DNA from: Prevotellaceae bacterium
GTDB taxonomy: Bacteria; Bacteroidota; Bacteroidia; Bacteroidales; Bacteroidaceae
Assembly (NCBI GenBank): GCA_003150315.1
Contig: QAML01000050.1
Coordinates: forward strand, 32,235-95,972
Reading direction: 5' to 3'
Length of the DNA stretch: 63,738 nt
Made by a program: the position numbers and the translations under genes. Positions 37,465 through 45,644 of this stretch are shown here, piece after piece (positions within the stretch are counted from its first letter, which is position 1; each line of letters starts with the position of its first letter). The notes under the pieces were generated by a model. It worked only from the letters and a program-made list of their open reading frames with translations. It was not told the origin of the DNA and made no database searches.

Positions 37465-38157
37465 ATGAATATAAACAAGGCGTTTTTGTGCACCGTTGTG
37501 GTGGCAATTTTGGCAGGCTTTGCACTGCAGTCGTGCAATGACGATGATAATTACGGCGAACGTAAGAAAAAAGAACGCAAGATTATAAGCTCTTTCATCA
37601 AGAAAGGCACGACGATTCTTGCGGGCGATGCAAATGATACGCTTGTCAGCGTCAATCCCATAAAGGTTATATCCGTTTCGCAATTCGAAAAACAGGATTC
37701 TACAACCGATGTGTCGAAAAACGAATTTGTTTATTTCCCCAACACGGGCGTGTACATGCAGATTGTGAGAAAGGGTGTGGGTACGAAATTGCAGAACAAG
37801 GAAACGGCAACCATTTTGTGCCGCTTCATAGAGGTTAACCTGCGCGGCGACTCCATTCAGGCATCCAACCAAAACAGCTACACAACTGCCATTCCCGATG
37901 TAATGACTGTTTCAAACACTCTCGGCACATTCACAGGTTCTTTTGTTTCGGGAATCATGTATTCTTACTATGGCGCATCAGTACCTTCGGGTTGGCTCGT
38001 GCCGCTTTCATACGTAAACATAGGTCGTCAGGAAACTCCCGACGAGAAAATTGCTAAAGTCAGACTCATTGTTCCCGATTCGCAAGGGCAGAAGAATGCC
38101 AGCGAAAACGTTTATGCCTGTTTTTACGACATAACCTATCAAAGGGGATACAGATAA
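37465..38157 (+). CDS. DUF4827-type lipoprotein
   Basis: The 230-residue precursor starts MNINKAFLCTVVVAILAG with lipobox LQSC and an acidic DDDD stretch after the cysteine, so it should be surface or outer-membrane anchored. The body (ISSFIKKGTTILAGDANDTL, FVYFPNTGVYMQIVRKGVGT, VPLSYVNIGRQETPDE) resembles the FKBP-like beta-rich DUF4827 family seen in Bacteroidales; the function is unknown. The start was set by the lipoprotein signal and the promoter. It is followed after 19 bp by an oxidoreductase. Confidence 0.8.
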   Translation: MNINKAFLCTVVVAILAGFALQSCNDDDNYGERKKKERKIISSFIKKGTTILAGDANDTLVSVNPIKVISVSQFEKQDSTTDVSKNEFVYFPNTGVYMQIVRKGVGTKLQNKETATILCRFIEVNLRGDSIQASNQNSYTTAIPDVMTVSNTLGTFTGSFVSGIMYSYYGASVPSGWLVPLSYVNIGRQETPDEKIAKVRLIVPDSQGQKNASENVYACFYDITYQRGYR

Positions 38158-38176
38158 AAAGTTTTTCCGAACCATA

Positions 38177-39205
38177 ATGAGCGACGGGAAAATAAGATTT
38201 GGCGTTGCGGGAACCAATTCCATTACCGATTGGTTTCTGAAAGGGGCTATGCTCGACAAACGTTTTGAACTTGCTGCCGTATGCTCGCGAAACATTGACA
38301 AGGCAAAGGCTTTCGGCAACAAATATGGCGGAGCTGCAGTTTATTCTTCTATAAACGAAATGGCAGAAAGCCCGGATGTGGACGCAGTTTATATTGCCGT
38401 TCCCAATAGTGTTCACGCCCAATACGCTCTTGCCTGCATGAATGCGGGAAAGCATGTGCTCTGCGAGAAACCCGCCGCATCGAATGCCACAGAGTTTCTG
38501 AAAATGACCGAATGTGCACGCAAAAACAATGTTTCCTTCATGGAAGCCATGCTTCCCACAACAAGTCCTAACTTTTCTGTCATACGCCGCAACCTTTCGC
38601 GCCTTGGCAGGATACGTCGCTATTTTGCGGCTTACTGTCAGTATTCGTCGCGCTACGACAAATTGCAGCAGGGCGATGCGGCAAATGTTTTCCGCACATC
38701 CATGTCGGGTGGGGCTACAATGGACATAGGCGTTTACACAATATACCCCATGGTGGCTCTCTTCGGGATGCCGCAAAGCATAAACGCCCAGGGCATAATT
38801 TTGTCGAGCGGGGTGGACGGACAGGCGGCTGTAAACATGACATATCCCGACATGAACGCCACGGTGGTGTATTCTAAAATTGCCGATTCCTATCTGCCCT
38901 CGGAAATAGAGGGTGAGAAAGGAAACTTGCTCATGAGCGGAATACACGTGATACACGATGTTACTTTCATACCTCATCGCAAACCGATGTCGGGGCAGGG
39001 ACCGGAAGAAGAAAGGCAGGCGGTGGGCGTGGAGATTGACAAAAGCGATTACTTTTACGAGACCGCAGAGTTCATAGACCTCGTGGAAAAAGGAAAGTCG
39101 GAATCGGAAAACAACAGTTGGGAAAATTCTTACAACACACTCAGTGTAACCGACGAAATACGCCGTCAGTTGGGCGTGGTGTTCCCGACCGATTCCGCCA
39201 AATAG
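38177..39205 (+). CDS. Gfo/Idh/MocA-family oxidoreductase (cytosolic)
   Basis: The 342-residue NAD(P)-dependent dehydrogenase has a Rossmann start FGVAGTNSITDWFLKGAML, AVYIAVPNSVHAQYALACMN, the EKP segment HVLCEKPAASNATEF and the central SGGATMDIGVYTIYPMVALF. No signal peptide is present, unlike the paralog at 6786. It belongs to the trans-1,2-dihydrobenzenediol dehydrogenase-like branch. The substrate is unknown. It converges on hemW with a 7-bp gap. Confidence 0.88.
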   Translation: MSDGKIRFGVAGTNSITDWFLKGAMLDKRFELAAVCSRNIDKAKAFGNKYGGAAVYSSINEMAESPDVDAVYIAVPNSVHAQYALACMNAGKHVLCEKPAASNATEFLKMTECARKNNVSFMEAMLPTTSPNFSVIRRNLSRLGRIRRYFAAYCQYSSRYDKLQQGDAANVFRTSMSGGATMDIGVYTIYPMVALFGMPQSINAQGIILSSGVDGQAAVNMTYPDMNATVVYSKIADSYLPSEIEGEKGNLLMSGIHVIHDVTFIPHRKPMSGQGPEEERQAVGVEIDKSDYFYETAEFIDLVEKGKSESENNSWENSYNTLSVTDEIRRQLGVVFPTDSAK

Positions 39206-39212
39206 GCATCTT

Positions 39213-40349
39213 TCAGTCGGGATTCATGAGATCCGAAATAATTTCGTCGGACACGAAAACACCGTTTTCGGTTAGTTTCAAAAACATTCCGCCGGGCGTA
39301 GAAACCGTTTCCAGTTTTCCGCTTTCCATATAGCTTTTTGCCGAACGCATAAGGAAGCTTTCGGCTTCGTCCCCGAATTGCCGTTTCACATCTTCAAGAT
39401 TTATTCCCTCGCAAGTGCGCAGGCGGGTCATAACCATTTCGTCATATTTGTTGGCGGAAGTTAGAATTTCCGTTTCACACGGCACATCTTCGGACTCAAT
39501 ATACTTTATGACATCTTGAAAATTGATACGGCGCGAAACACCATTGAAAGAATGTGCCCCGGCTCCCAATCCGAGATATTTTTCACCCGTCCAATACGAT
39601 GAGTTATGCCTTGCACGCTTTCCGGGAAGGGAAAAGTTAGAAATTTCATAGTGCTCGTAGCCCGCAATCTTAAGTTTCTCCACGAGCATGCCGTACATAT
39701 TTATATACAGTTCCTCTTCCGGTTCTTTTATGTCTCCTTTCTGCAGTTTTTTGTAGAGTGGCGTACCTTCTTCAAAGCTCAGGGCATACGCCGAAATGTG
39801 TTCGGGATGCAGTGAAACGGCAAAATCCAAATCGTTTTCCCATAGCGGGAGACTTTGGCGGGGCAGGGCATAAATAAGGTCAATGCTGATATTCCCGAAA
39901 CCGCTTTCGCGCAAAATATTGTAGCTTTTCACAGCTTCCATGCCCGAGTGGCGGCGGTGAATAGCGCACAGTAATTTGTCGTTAAAGCTCTGCACACCCA
40001 TGCTGATGCGATTGATGGGAAACTCTCGCAATGCCGTGGCGTACTCTTGGGTTATGTCGTCAGGATTGACCTCCATGGTTATTTCCGCGTCGGACATGAT
40101 GTGGAAACAATGGCAAAGCGCATCGAAAATCATGCGAATCTCCTCTATGCTAAGCCTTGAAGGCGTGCCGCCGCCAAGATATACCGAAGAAACATCGGGA
40201 GAACCGAAGAAATCCTTGCGCTCGCGGATTTCTTCGCAAAGTCTTTGCACGTAGCTGTGTCTGACTTCATCTGCCGAAACAGTGGAATAAAACGCGCAAT
40301 AGTCGCAACGGCTCTTGCAAAACGGTATGTGTATGTAAATGCCGGGCAT
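39213..40349 (-). CDS. hemW: HemW, radical-SAM heme chaperone
   Basis: The 378-residue protein starts MPGIYIHIPFCKSRCDYCAF with the CxxxCxxC cluster site, followed by SVYLGGGTPSRLSIEE, MEVNPDDI, RISMGVQSFND, ISIDLIYALPRQ and YEISNFSLPGKRARHNSSYW. Unlike true HemN it has the short HemW N-terminus; HemW family members bind heme and deliver it to respiratory proteins and have often been misnamed coproporphyrinogen oxidase. The start at 40349 was chosen for the conserved IYIHIPFC position. Confidence 0.93.
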   Translation of the reverse strand: MPGIYIHIPFCKSRCDYCAFYSTVSADEVRHSYVQRLCEEIRERKDFFGSPDVSSVYLGGGTPSRLSIEEIRMIFDALCHCFHIMSDAEITMEVNPDDITQEYATALREFPINRISMGVQSFNDKLLCAIHRRHSGMEAVKSYNILRESGFGNISIDLIYALPRQSLPLWENDLDFAVSLHPEHISAYALSFEEGTPLYKKLQKGDIKEPEEELYINMYGMLVEKLKIAGYEHYEISNFSLPGKRARHNSSYWTGEKYLGLGAGAHSFNGVSRRINFQDVIKYIESEDVPCETEILTSANKYDEMVMTRLRTCEGINLEDVKRQFGDEAESFLMRSAKSYMESGKLETVSTPGGMFLKLTENGVFVSDEIISDLMNPD

Positions 40350-40377
40350 TTGTGAGTAGCTTTTTAAGTGGTGAATG

Positions 40378-40385
40378 CAAAGATA
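40378..40385 (-). promoter_or_regulatory. -7 box (TATCTTTG) of hemW
   Basis: CAAAGATA on the plus strand, 28 bp before the hemW ATG, in the divergent gap with the EF-G2 gene. Confidence 0.55.
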
Positions 40386-40550
40386 CACGTTTCTGCGCGT
40401 AGGAAAAGGTATTATTTATTGCCGTGGCTGGAAATCGAAAAAAAACGTACTCAAAAGTTGTTTGTGTCGAATATTTTTTGCAAATTGCAACGCGAAACAC
40501 AGAAAGCTGCGTTCGTTTACCTAAAAATAAACCCTAAAAATAAATGTATC

Positions 40551-42713
40551 ATGAAAGTATATCAAACAAAAGAAATTAAAAACATCAGTTTGTTAGGCAG
40601 TGACGGCTCGGGCAAGACCACTCTCACCGAGGCTTTGCTTTATGAAAGTGGTCAGATACAGCGTCGCGGAAGAATTACAGCCAAGAACACAGTGAGCGAT
40701 TACTTTCCTGTGGAGCAGGAATATGGATATTCCGTGTTTTCAACCCCTTTCCATACCGAATGGAACGGGAAAAAGTTGAACTTTATAGATTGTCCGGGTT
40801 CTGATGACTTTATCGGGGCAACCATAACGGCTTTGAGTGTTACCGATACGGCGGTTATTATGATTAACGGGCAAAATGGTGTGGAAGTAACCACTCAAAA
40901 TCATTTCCGTTACTGTGAAAAACTTAAGAAACCGGTGATATTTCTAATCAATCGCCTGGATGACGAAAAATGTGATTACGATAATATCATAGCACAATTG
41001 AGATCCATTCACGGAGAAAAGGTAACGCCCGTGCAATTCCCCATAAAAACCGGACCGGACTTCAATTCCATGATCGATGTCCTCTTAATGAAGAAATATT
41101 CTTGGAAACCCGAGGGCGGAGCTCCCATTATCGAGGATATTCCAGCCGATCAAATGGAAAAAGCTAAGGAGTGGCACGCAAAACTTGTGGAGAATGCAGC
41201 CGAAAACGACGAAACTTTGATGGAAAAGTTCTTTGATACGGAAAGTTTAACCGAAGATGAAATGCGCGAAGGCATTCGCAAAGGACTTATTGCGCAAAGC
41301 ATTTATCCCGTGTTCTGTGTTTGCGCGAGCAAAGATATGGGCGTGCGCCGCATGATGGAGTTTCTTGGAAACGTTGTGCCTTTCGTAGATGAAATGCCAC
41401 CCGTTGTAAATACCGCAGGAAAGGAAATCGTTCCCGATTCAAAGGCTCCCACGTCAATTTATTTCTTTAAGACCGGCATGGAACCGCACATAGGCGAAGT
41501 ACAATACTTCAAGGTAATGAGCGGAACGCTTCATGAGGGCGACGATCTTGATAATGTTGACAGAGGATCAAAGGAAAGGATTGCGCAAATCTTTTCGCCG
41601 TCGGGTTCATTGCGTGAAAAAGTGAGCGAAATGGTTGCCGGCGACATAGGATGTACGGTAAAACTTAAGGACGTGCGTCTTGGCAATACGCTAAACGGAA
41701 AAGATTGCGACTATCACTTTAACTTTATAAAATATCCCGATTATAAGTATTCGCGTTCCATAAAAGCGGCTAACGAAAGCGAAACCGAGAAGATGATGGC
41801 GGCTCTTACGCGAATGCACGAGGAAGATCCTACGTGGGTGGTGGAACAAAGCAAGGAATTACGCCAGACTCTTGTGCACGGGCAGGGAGAATTTCATTTG
41901 CGTACCTTGAAATGGAGGCTCGAAAACAATGACAAGATACAAATAGAGTATGGTGAGCCGAAAATACCCTATCGTGAAACCATTACCAAGGCTGCACGCG
42001 CCGACTATCGCCATAAAAAGCAGAGCGGAGGTGCCGGACAATTCGGAGAGGTTCACTTGATAATCGAACCGTTAGTGGAAGGCGAGCCGGTAAAACCGTC
42101 ATATAAATTCGGAGGTCAGGAATATCGCATAACTCCACGCTCCACGGATGTGGTAGAATTGGAATGGGGTGGAAAACTCGAGTTTGTAAATTCTGTTGTA
42201 GGCGGTGCTATCGATGCACGTTTCATGCCCGCAATTCTAAAAGGCGTAATGGGGCGCATGGAACGCGGACCGCTCACAGGCTCATACGCTCGCGACGTGA
42301 GGGTAATTGTTTACGACGGAAAGATGCACCCCGTTGATTCAAACGAAATCTCTTTCACACTTGCGGGACGCAATGCGTTTAGTGCGGCATTCAAGGAAGC
42401 AGGTCCGAAAATACTTGAACCTATTTACGACGTTGAGGTTCTCGTTCCCGCAGACTACATGGGCGATACCATGAGCGATCTTCAGGGACGCAGAGCCATC
42501 ATAATGGGTATGGACGCGGAGAAAGGTTATCAGAAACTCACTGCCCGTGTGCCTTTGGCAGAGATGTCGAATTATTCAACAACTCTCAGCAGTATTACCG
42601 GCGGACGTGGTGCGTTCAGCATGAAGTTCTCGAGCTACGAACTCGTACCTACGGATGTTCAGCAGAAACTTATCACGGCATTTGAGAAAGAAAACGCAGA
42701 GAGTGAAGCATAA
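40551..42713 (+). CDS. fusA2: Elongation factor G paralog, EF-G2
   Basis: The 720-residue protein has all five EF-G domains in order. The GTPase domain has P-loop GSDGSGKTT (16-24), but the switch I motif is EQEYGYSVFS (55-64) in place of the RGIT-type sequence. The G3 motif is DCPGSDDF (80-87): the catalytic His of DTPGH is Ser84. The NKxD motif is NRLD (134-137). Domain IV (RADYRHKKQSGGAGQFGEVH) and domain V (GRRAIIMGMDAEKGYQKL) are intact. A Bacteroides EF-G paralog reported to lack GTPase activity and to matter for gut colonisation is the best comparison. The start MKVYQTKEIKNISLLG is set by the family N-terminus. Confidence 0.9.
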   Translation: MKVYQTKEIKNISLLGSDGSGKTTLTEALLYESGQIQRRGRITAKNTVSDYFPVEQEYGYSVFSTPFHTEWNGKKLNFIDCPGSDDFIGATITALSVTDTAVIMINGQNGVEVTTQNHFRYCEKLKKPVIFLINRLDDEKCDYDNIIAQLRSIHGEKVTPVQFPIKTGPDFNSMIDVLLMKKYSWKPEGGAPIIEDIPADQMEKAKEWHAKLVENAAENDETLMEKFFDTESLTEDEMREGIRKGLIAQSIYPVFCVCASKDMGVRRMMEFLGNVVPFVDEMPPVVNTAGKEIVPDSKAPTSIYFFKTGMEPHIGEVQYFKVMSGTLHEGDDLDNVDRGSKERIAQIFSPSGSLREKVSEMVAGDIGCTVKLKDVRLGNTLNGKDCDYHFNFIKYPDYKYSRSIKAANESETEKMMAALTRMHEEDPTWVVEQSKELRQTLVHGQGEFHLRTLKWRLENNDKIQIEYGEPKIPYRETITKAARADYRHKKQSGGAGQFGEVHLIIEPLVEGEPVKPSYKFGGQEYRITPRSTDVVELEWGGKLEFVNSVVGGAIDARFMPAILKGVMGRMERGPLTGSYARDVRVIVYDGKMHPVDSNEISFTLAGRNAFSAAFKEAGPKILEPIYDVEVLVPADYMGDTMSDLQGRRAIIMGMDAEKGYQKLTARVPLAEMSNYSTTLSSITGGRGAFSMKFSSYELVPTDVQQKLITAFEKENAESEA

Positions 42714-42752
42714 AAAACCGGCATTTGCCGCGTGCAAAAGATATAAGAAGCC

Positions 42753-42790
42753 AACAATCCCGAAACTTTCCGAGTTTCGGGATTGTTTTT
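42753..42790 (+). terminator. Intrinsic terminator after fusA2
   Basis: ACAATCCCGAAACT pairs with AGTTTCGGGATTGT around TTCCG and is followed by TTTTT. Confidence 0.9.
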
Positions 42791-42895
42791 AAGTATAATC
42801 GAATAGTTTGGATTATTAACCGAATTGCTTTTATGTATAATCCGGGAGGCTTTTAGTATAGACGGGATTGTTTTTCTGTATAATTTCCGTCTGTA
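42783..42895. repeat. Short degenerate tandem repeats with GTATAAT boxes
   Basis: Four to five loose units follow the fusA2 terminator: TTGTTTTTAAGTATAATCGA, TTGCTTTTATGTATAATCCG, GGCTTTTAGTATAGACGGGA and TTGTTTTTCTGTATAATTTC, separated by about 20-30 bp. The rest of the gap to 43063 contains no gene I can see. Origin unknown. Confidence 0.5.
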
Positions 42896-43063
42896 GTGCC
42901 AAAATGTTTGCCGCACATGCCGATTCCTGTTTCGCGCAGCTTTCAAAATTTGTCGCTTCTGTCATTGCCGCGCGACTAAGGTTGTTAGGAATAACAAACT
43001 GTTGCTAATAGTGAACGGACAAAACTTCTTATAAATACAATACGTAGGAAAGCGAGCAGAACA

Positions 43064-45088
43064 TTACCGTTTCACCACAAAAGTTTTATGGTCCGGACCG
43101 ACACCGGTTATGGTCAGGCGGGTCCATTGCTTGGGCAAGCAGGGAAACTTTTGCACAATGCCACGCTCGGTAATGCGCAGTCCGCCAAAACCGCAAAGCA
43201 CAGCTTGAAGCATACCGCCCGCGCCTGTGGCGAAATAAGGATTGTTGCCTCCTGCACCCTCACTCAAAACGCCAAACGGAGGACATTTGTGAGGAATATA
43301 ACTGCGTTGCCAAAGCCGGAAGGCTTTTTCGCTGTCTCCCAACTGACTGCACAGAATGCTTAATATGCTGCTTCCCATGGCGGGTCCCTTTGAATCCATT
43401 ACGCGGTCGTAATAGTCAAGATTCTTGCGTATTTCTGCTGCATCGGTCATGATTCCCAAAGGATATGCAAGCAATACCACATCGCCTTGTTTTATGGTTT
43501 GTCCGTTATATGTGGCATGTTCGCGCATCACTCCGTCGGCAAAATAATGATAACGTATATTATTTTCTATCTCTTCCCACTGCTTGCGGGGCTTCTCCCC
43601 AACCGCTCGAGCCGCTTGGCGGGCATATTTCAAACATACTTGTGCCGTGCCGTTGGTATAAGCATTGTCGTCCACGTTGCAAGCATATTCGTCGGCACCT
43701 ACCACATTTAGGAAACTGTAGCTGCCGTCGCTGTTTTTATGCATGCGGCTTGCCACAAAATCTGCGGCTTGACTTATAAGCGGGTAGCCGCTTGTACGAA
43801 GCCATTCGCGGTCCTTGGTTACGCAATAATAGTTCCATGCGGCAATAGCTATGTCGGCGGTAATGTGTTGTTCGAGAGTGCCGGTAAGAGCCCAAACAGG
43901 ACATGCTTCTTCGCCGCTGTCATCGCTTTCCCAAGGGAACATAACTCCCCGATAGCCGTACATGCGGGCACGGTTTTGGGCTTGGGGAATGCGGTCTATG
44001 CGATAATCCATGCAGCTCTTCGCCATTTGTTGATTTAGCATCAACAGAGGAGGGTACATCCAGATTTCCGTGTCCCAAAACACATGACGGTTGTATCCGT
44101 CGCTGCTTAGTCCCATGGGCGAAGGGCTTAGCCGGTTGTCTTCTCCCACAAACGAATAAAGGTGATAGAGACAACTGCGCACATCTGTCTGGCTTTGCAC
44201 ATCTCCTTCTATTTGTATGTCGCTTTGCCAGAGACGAGCCCATTCTTTCACATGTTCTTCCATGTAGCGTTTGACTCCCTGACAGGATATGTTTATTACC
44301 AAACGGGCAGATTCGTTTGCAGGGTTCTTGAAATCGCGAGTGGTGCATGCGGCTCCCGCCAAAGCAAAACTGTATGTCTCGCCGGTCTTGAGCCGTGTTT
44401 TCAAACCGAGGGCACATGTCCCGTTGCTTTGTGTCTCACCCACTGTGGCGGAATGTTTTTGCCCGCGTGTAATAAAACTGCTGCAAACTGCCACCTGGTG
44501 CAGATTGTGCCGGGTGTTGCAACGCACGCTGTAAAGCGGAATACTCTCCGGACCGTCGGTGATTCGCTGAAAGTTGTATTCGGCATCCTTGTTGGGCGAC
44601 GAAACAACGGTTTGGTTTATTGCCTCCAGTTCAAAATCGCGATTAGGAGTAATCTCCACAACCGTCATTGCCATAAAGGGCGCATTGCGAAGGGCTTGCT
44701 GTGTGTATCGGAAGTGAGCATCGGGGGTGTCAAACTGTGTTACAGCCTGCGCATTGCGCATGTCGAGAGTTTGTTTCCAATTTGTCGCGTCATTGTCCTT
44801 CACTTCGCGCCCGTCCACATGGATTGTAAGATTCAGGAAGTTGGGAGCAAAAACTGCGTTGCTCACGCCCGAAAAACCGTTTTGACGGTCGTAAACGCCG
44901 TTGAGCAGGATGTGCTTCACACCAAACAGGTGGTTGCTTGTAACTATGCCTATGCGCCCGTTGGCAAGGCTGATGCCGGCATAATTATCACGCGACCAGG
45001 TGCTCAGTGTCCAGCCGTCGAGGCTCTGACAATCTGCTTTGAAAGCGCAGACAAGGAGCAGAAATAAAGATAATAGGATGTTACGCAT
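43064..45088 (-). CDS. Secreted glycoside hydrolase family 65 protein
   Basis: The 674-residue precursor has a signal peptide (MRNILLSLFLLLVCAFKADC). An N-terminal beta-sandwich (about 25-270) precedes an (alpha/alpha)6 barrel with HVFWDTEIWMYPPLLMLNQQ, MFPWESDDSGEEACP and the putative general-acid segment NVVGADEYACNVDDNAYTNG, then a C-terminal beta part ending in LTITGVGPDHKTFVVKR. GH65 enzymes are phosphorylases or hydrolases of alpha-glucosides such as trehalose, maltose or kojibiose, or glucosyl-galactosyl conjugates; secretion favours hydrolysis. The start at 45088 was chosen for the signal peptide. A longer frame reaches back through the repeat at 45315 and is not credible. Confidence 0.87.
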   Translation of the reverse strand: MRNILLSLFLLLVCAFKADCQSLDGWTLSTWSRDNYAGISLANGRIGIVTSNHLFGVKHILLNGVYDRQNGFSGVSNAVFAPNFLNLTIHVDGREVKDNDATNWKQTLDMRNAQAVTQFDTPDAHFRYTQQALRNAPFMAMTVVEITPNRDFELEAINQTVVSSPNKDAEYNFQRITDGPESIPLYSVRCNTRHNLHQVAVCSSFITRGQKHSATVGETQSNGTCALGLKTRLKTGETYSFALAGAACTTRDFKNPANESARLVINISCQGVKRYMEEHVKEWARLWQSDIQIEGDVQSQTDVRSCLYHLYSFVGEDNRLSPSPMGLSSDGYNRHVFWDTEIWMYPPLLMLNQQMAKSCMDYRIDRIPQAQNRARMYGYRGVMFPWESDDSGEEACPVWALTGTLEQHITADIAIAAWNYYCVTKDREWLRTSGYPLISQAADFVASRMHKNSDGSYSFLNVVGADEYACNVDDNAYTNGTAQVCLKYARQAARAVGEKPRKQWEEIENNIRYHYFADGVMREHATYNGQTIKQGDVVLLAYPLGIMTDAAEIRKNLDYYDRVMDSKGPAMGSSILSILCSQLGDSEKAFRLWQRSYIPHKCPPFGVLSEGAGGNNPYFATGAGGMLQAVLCGFGGLRITERGIVQKFPCLPKQWTRLTITGVGPDHKTFVVKR

Positions 45089-45314
45089 ATATTTTATATT
45101 GTAGTGTACAACCGGTTTGAATGTTTTCCCGTTAAAGTACTGCGAAAATACAATAAAAAGTCGAAAACGGGTAGTTGGTGAGGCAAAAACGTTGGCAAAT
45201 GCAGACTGGGCGGAAATGTTCCCGTGTGCGTTGCAAGGCAATCTTTTTGAAAATTCAGGAGAGCGGATGTGAGGGATGAAAAACGGGTTATTTTTCCGTA
45301 CTTTTGGGGATGTG

Positions 45315-45445
45315 CGAAAAAACACATGGCTTGTCGTAAAAAATACAAGGCATATATTTTAAAATATGTGCCTTGTATTTTAAAATAAGTGCCTTGTATT
45401 TTTCGTTGTGATAATCCTTTGATAAACAATAACTTATAAAAACTT
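45315..45445 (+). repeat. Dispersed intergenic palindromic element, copy H
   Basis: The core is 45315-45405 (91 bp). The central inverted repeat ACAAGGCATATATTTTAAAA into TATGTGCCTTGT retains G-T pairing where one arm has changed. The flank TGATAAACAATAACTTATAA (45419-45438) is the clearest example of the tail. It lies between divergent GH65 and DPP IV genes. Confidence 0.92.
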
Positions 45446-45618
45446 GCAAAAATTGTGTAAAAGGTTGATTGTCAGATGTTTGGAGAAAACAGCATGGATT
45501 GTCGTTTTTCGACACAGGCACATGATTCCCGATGTGTGCTTTTCTGCAGATGAAACATCGGATTTGGGGAAAAGCGTAACTGTTTCGGGTTTTCATAAAT
45601 AATACGTCGGGATTTTTG

Positions 45619-45626
45619 TAACTTTG
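45619..45626 (+). promoter_or_regulatory. -7 box (TAACTTTG) of the DPP IV gene
   Basis: TAACTTTG lies 19 bp before the ATG at 45645. Confidence 0.6.
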
Positions 45627-45644
45627 CCTTCAAAGTTCAGCATC

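Noticed and set aside
45094..45429. Open frames reading through repeat copies (also 5159-5341, 25391-25585, 32054-32260, 32164-32370, 16972-17223)
   Set aside because: The element has no stops in some frames because of its TATTTTAAAATA modules, so these frames are by-products of the repeat.
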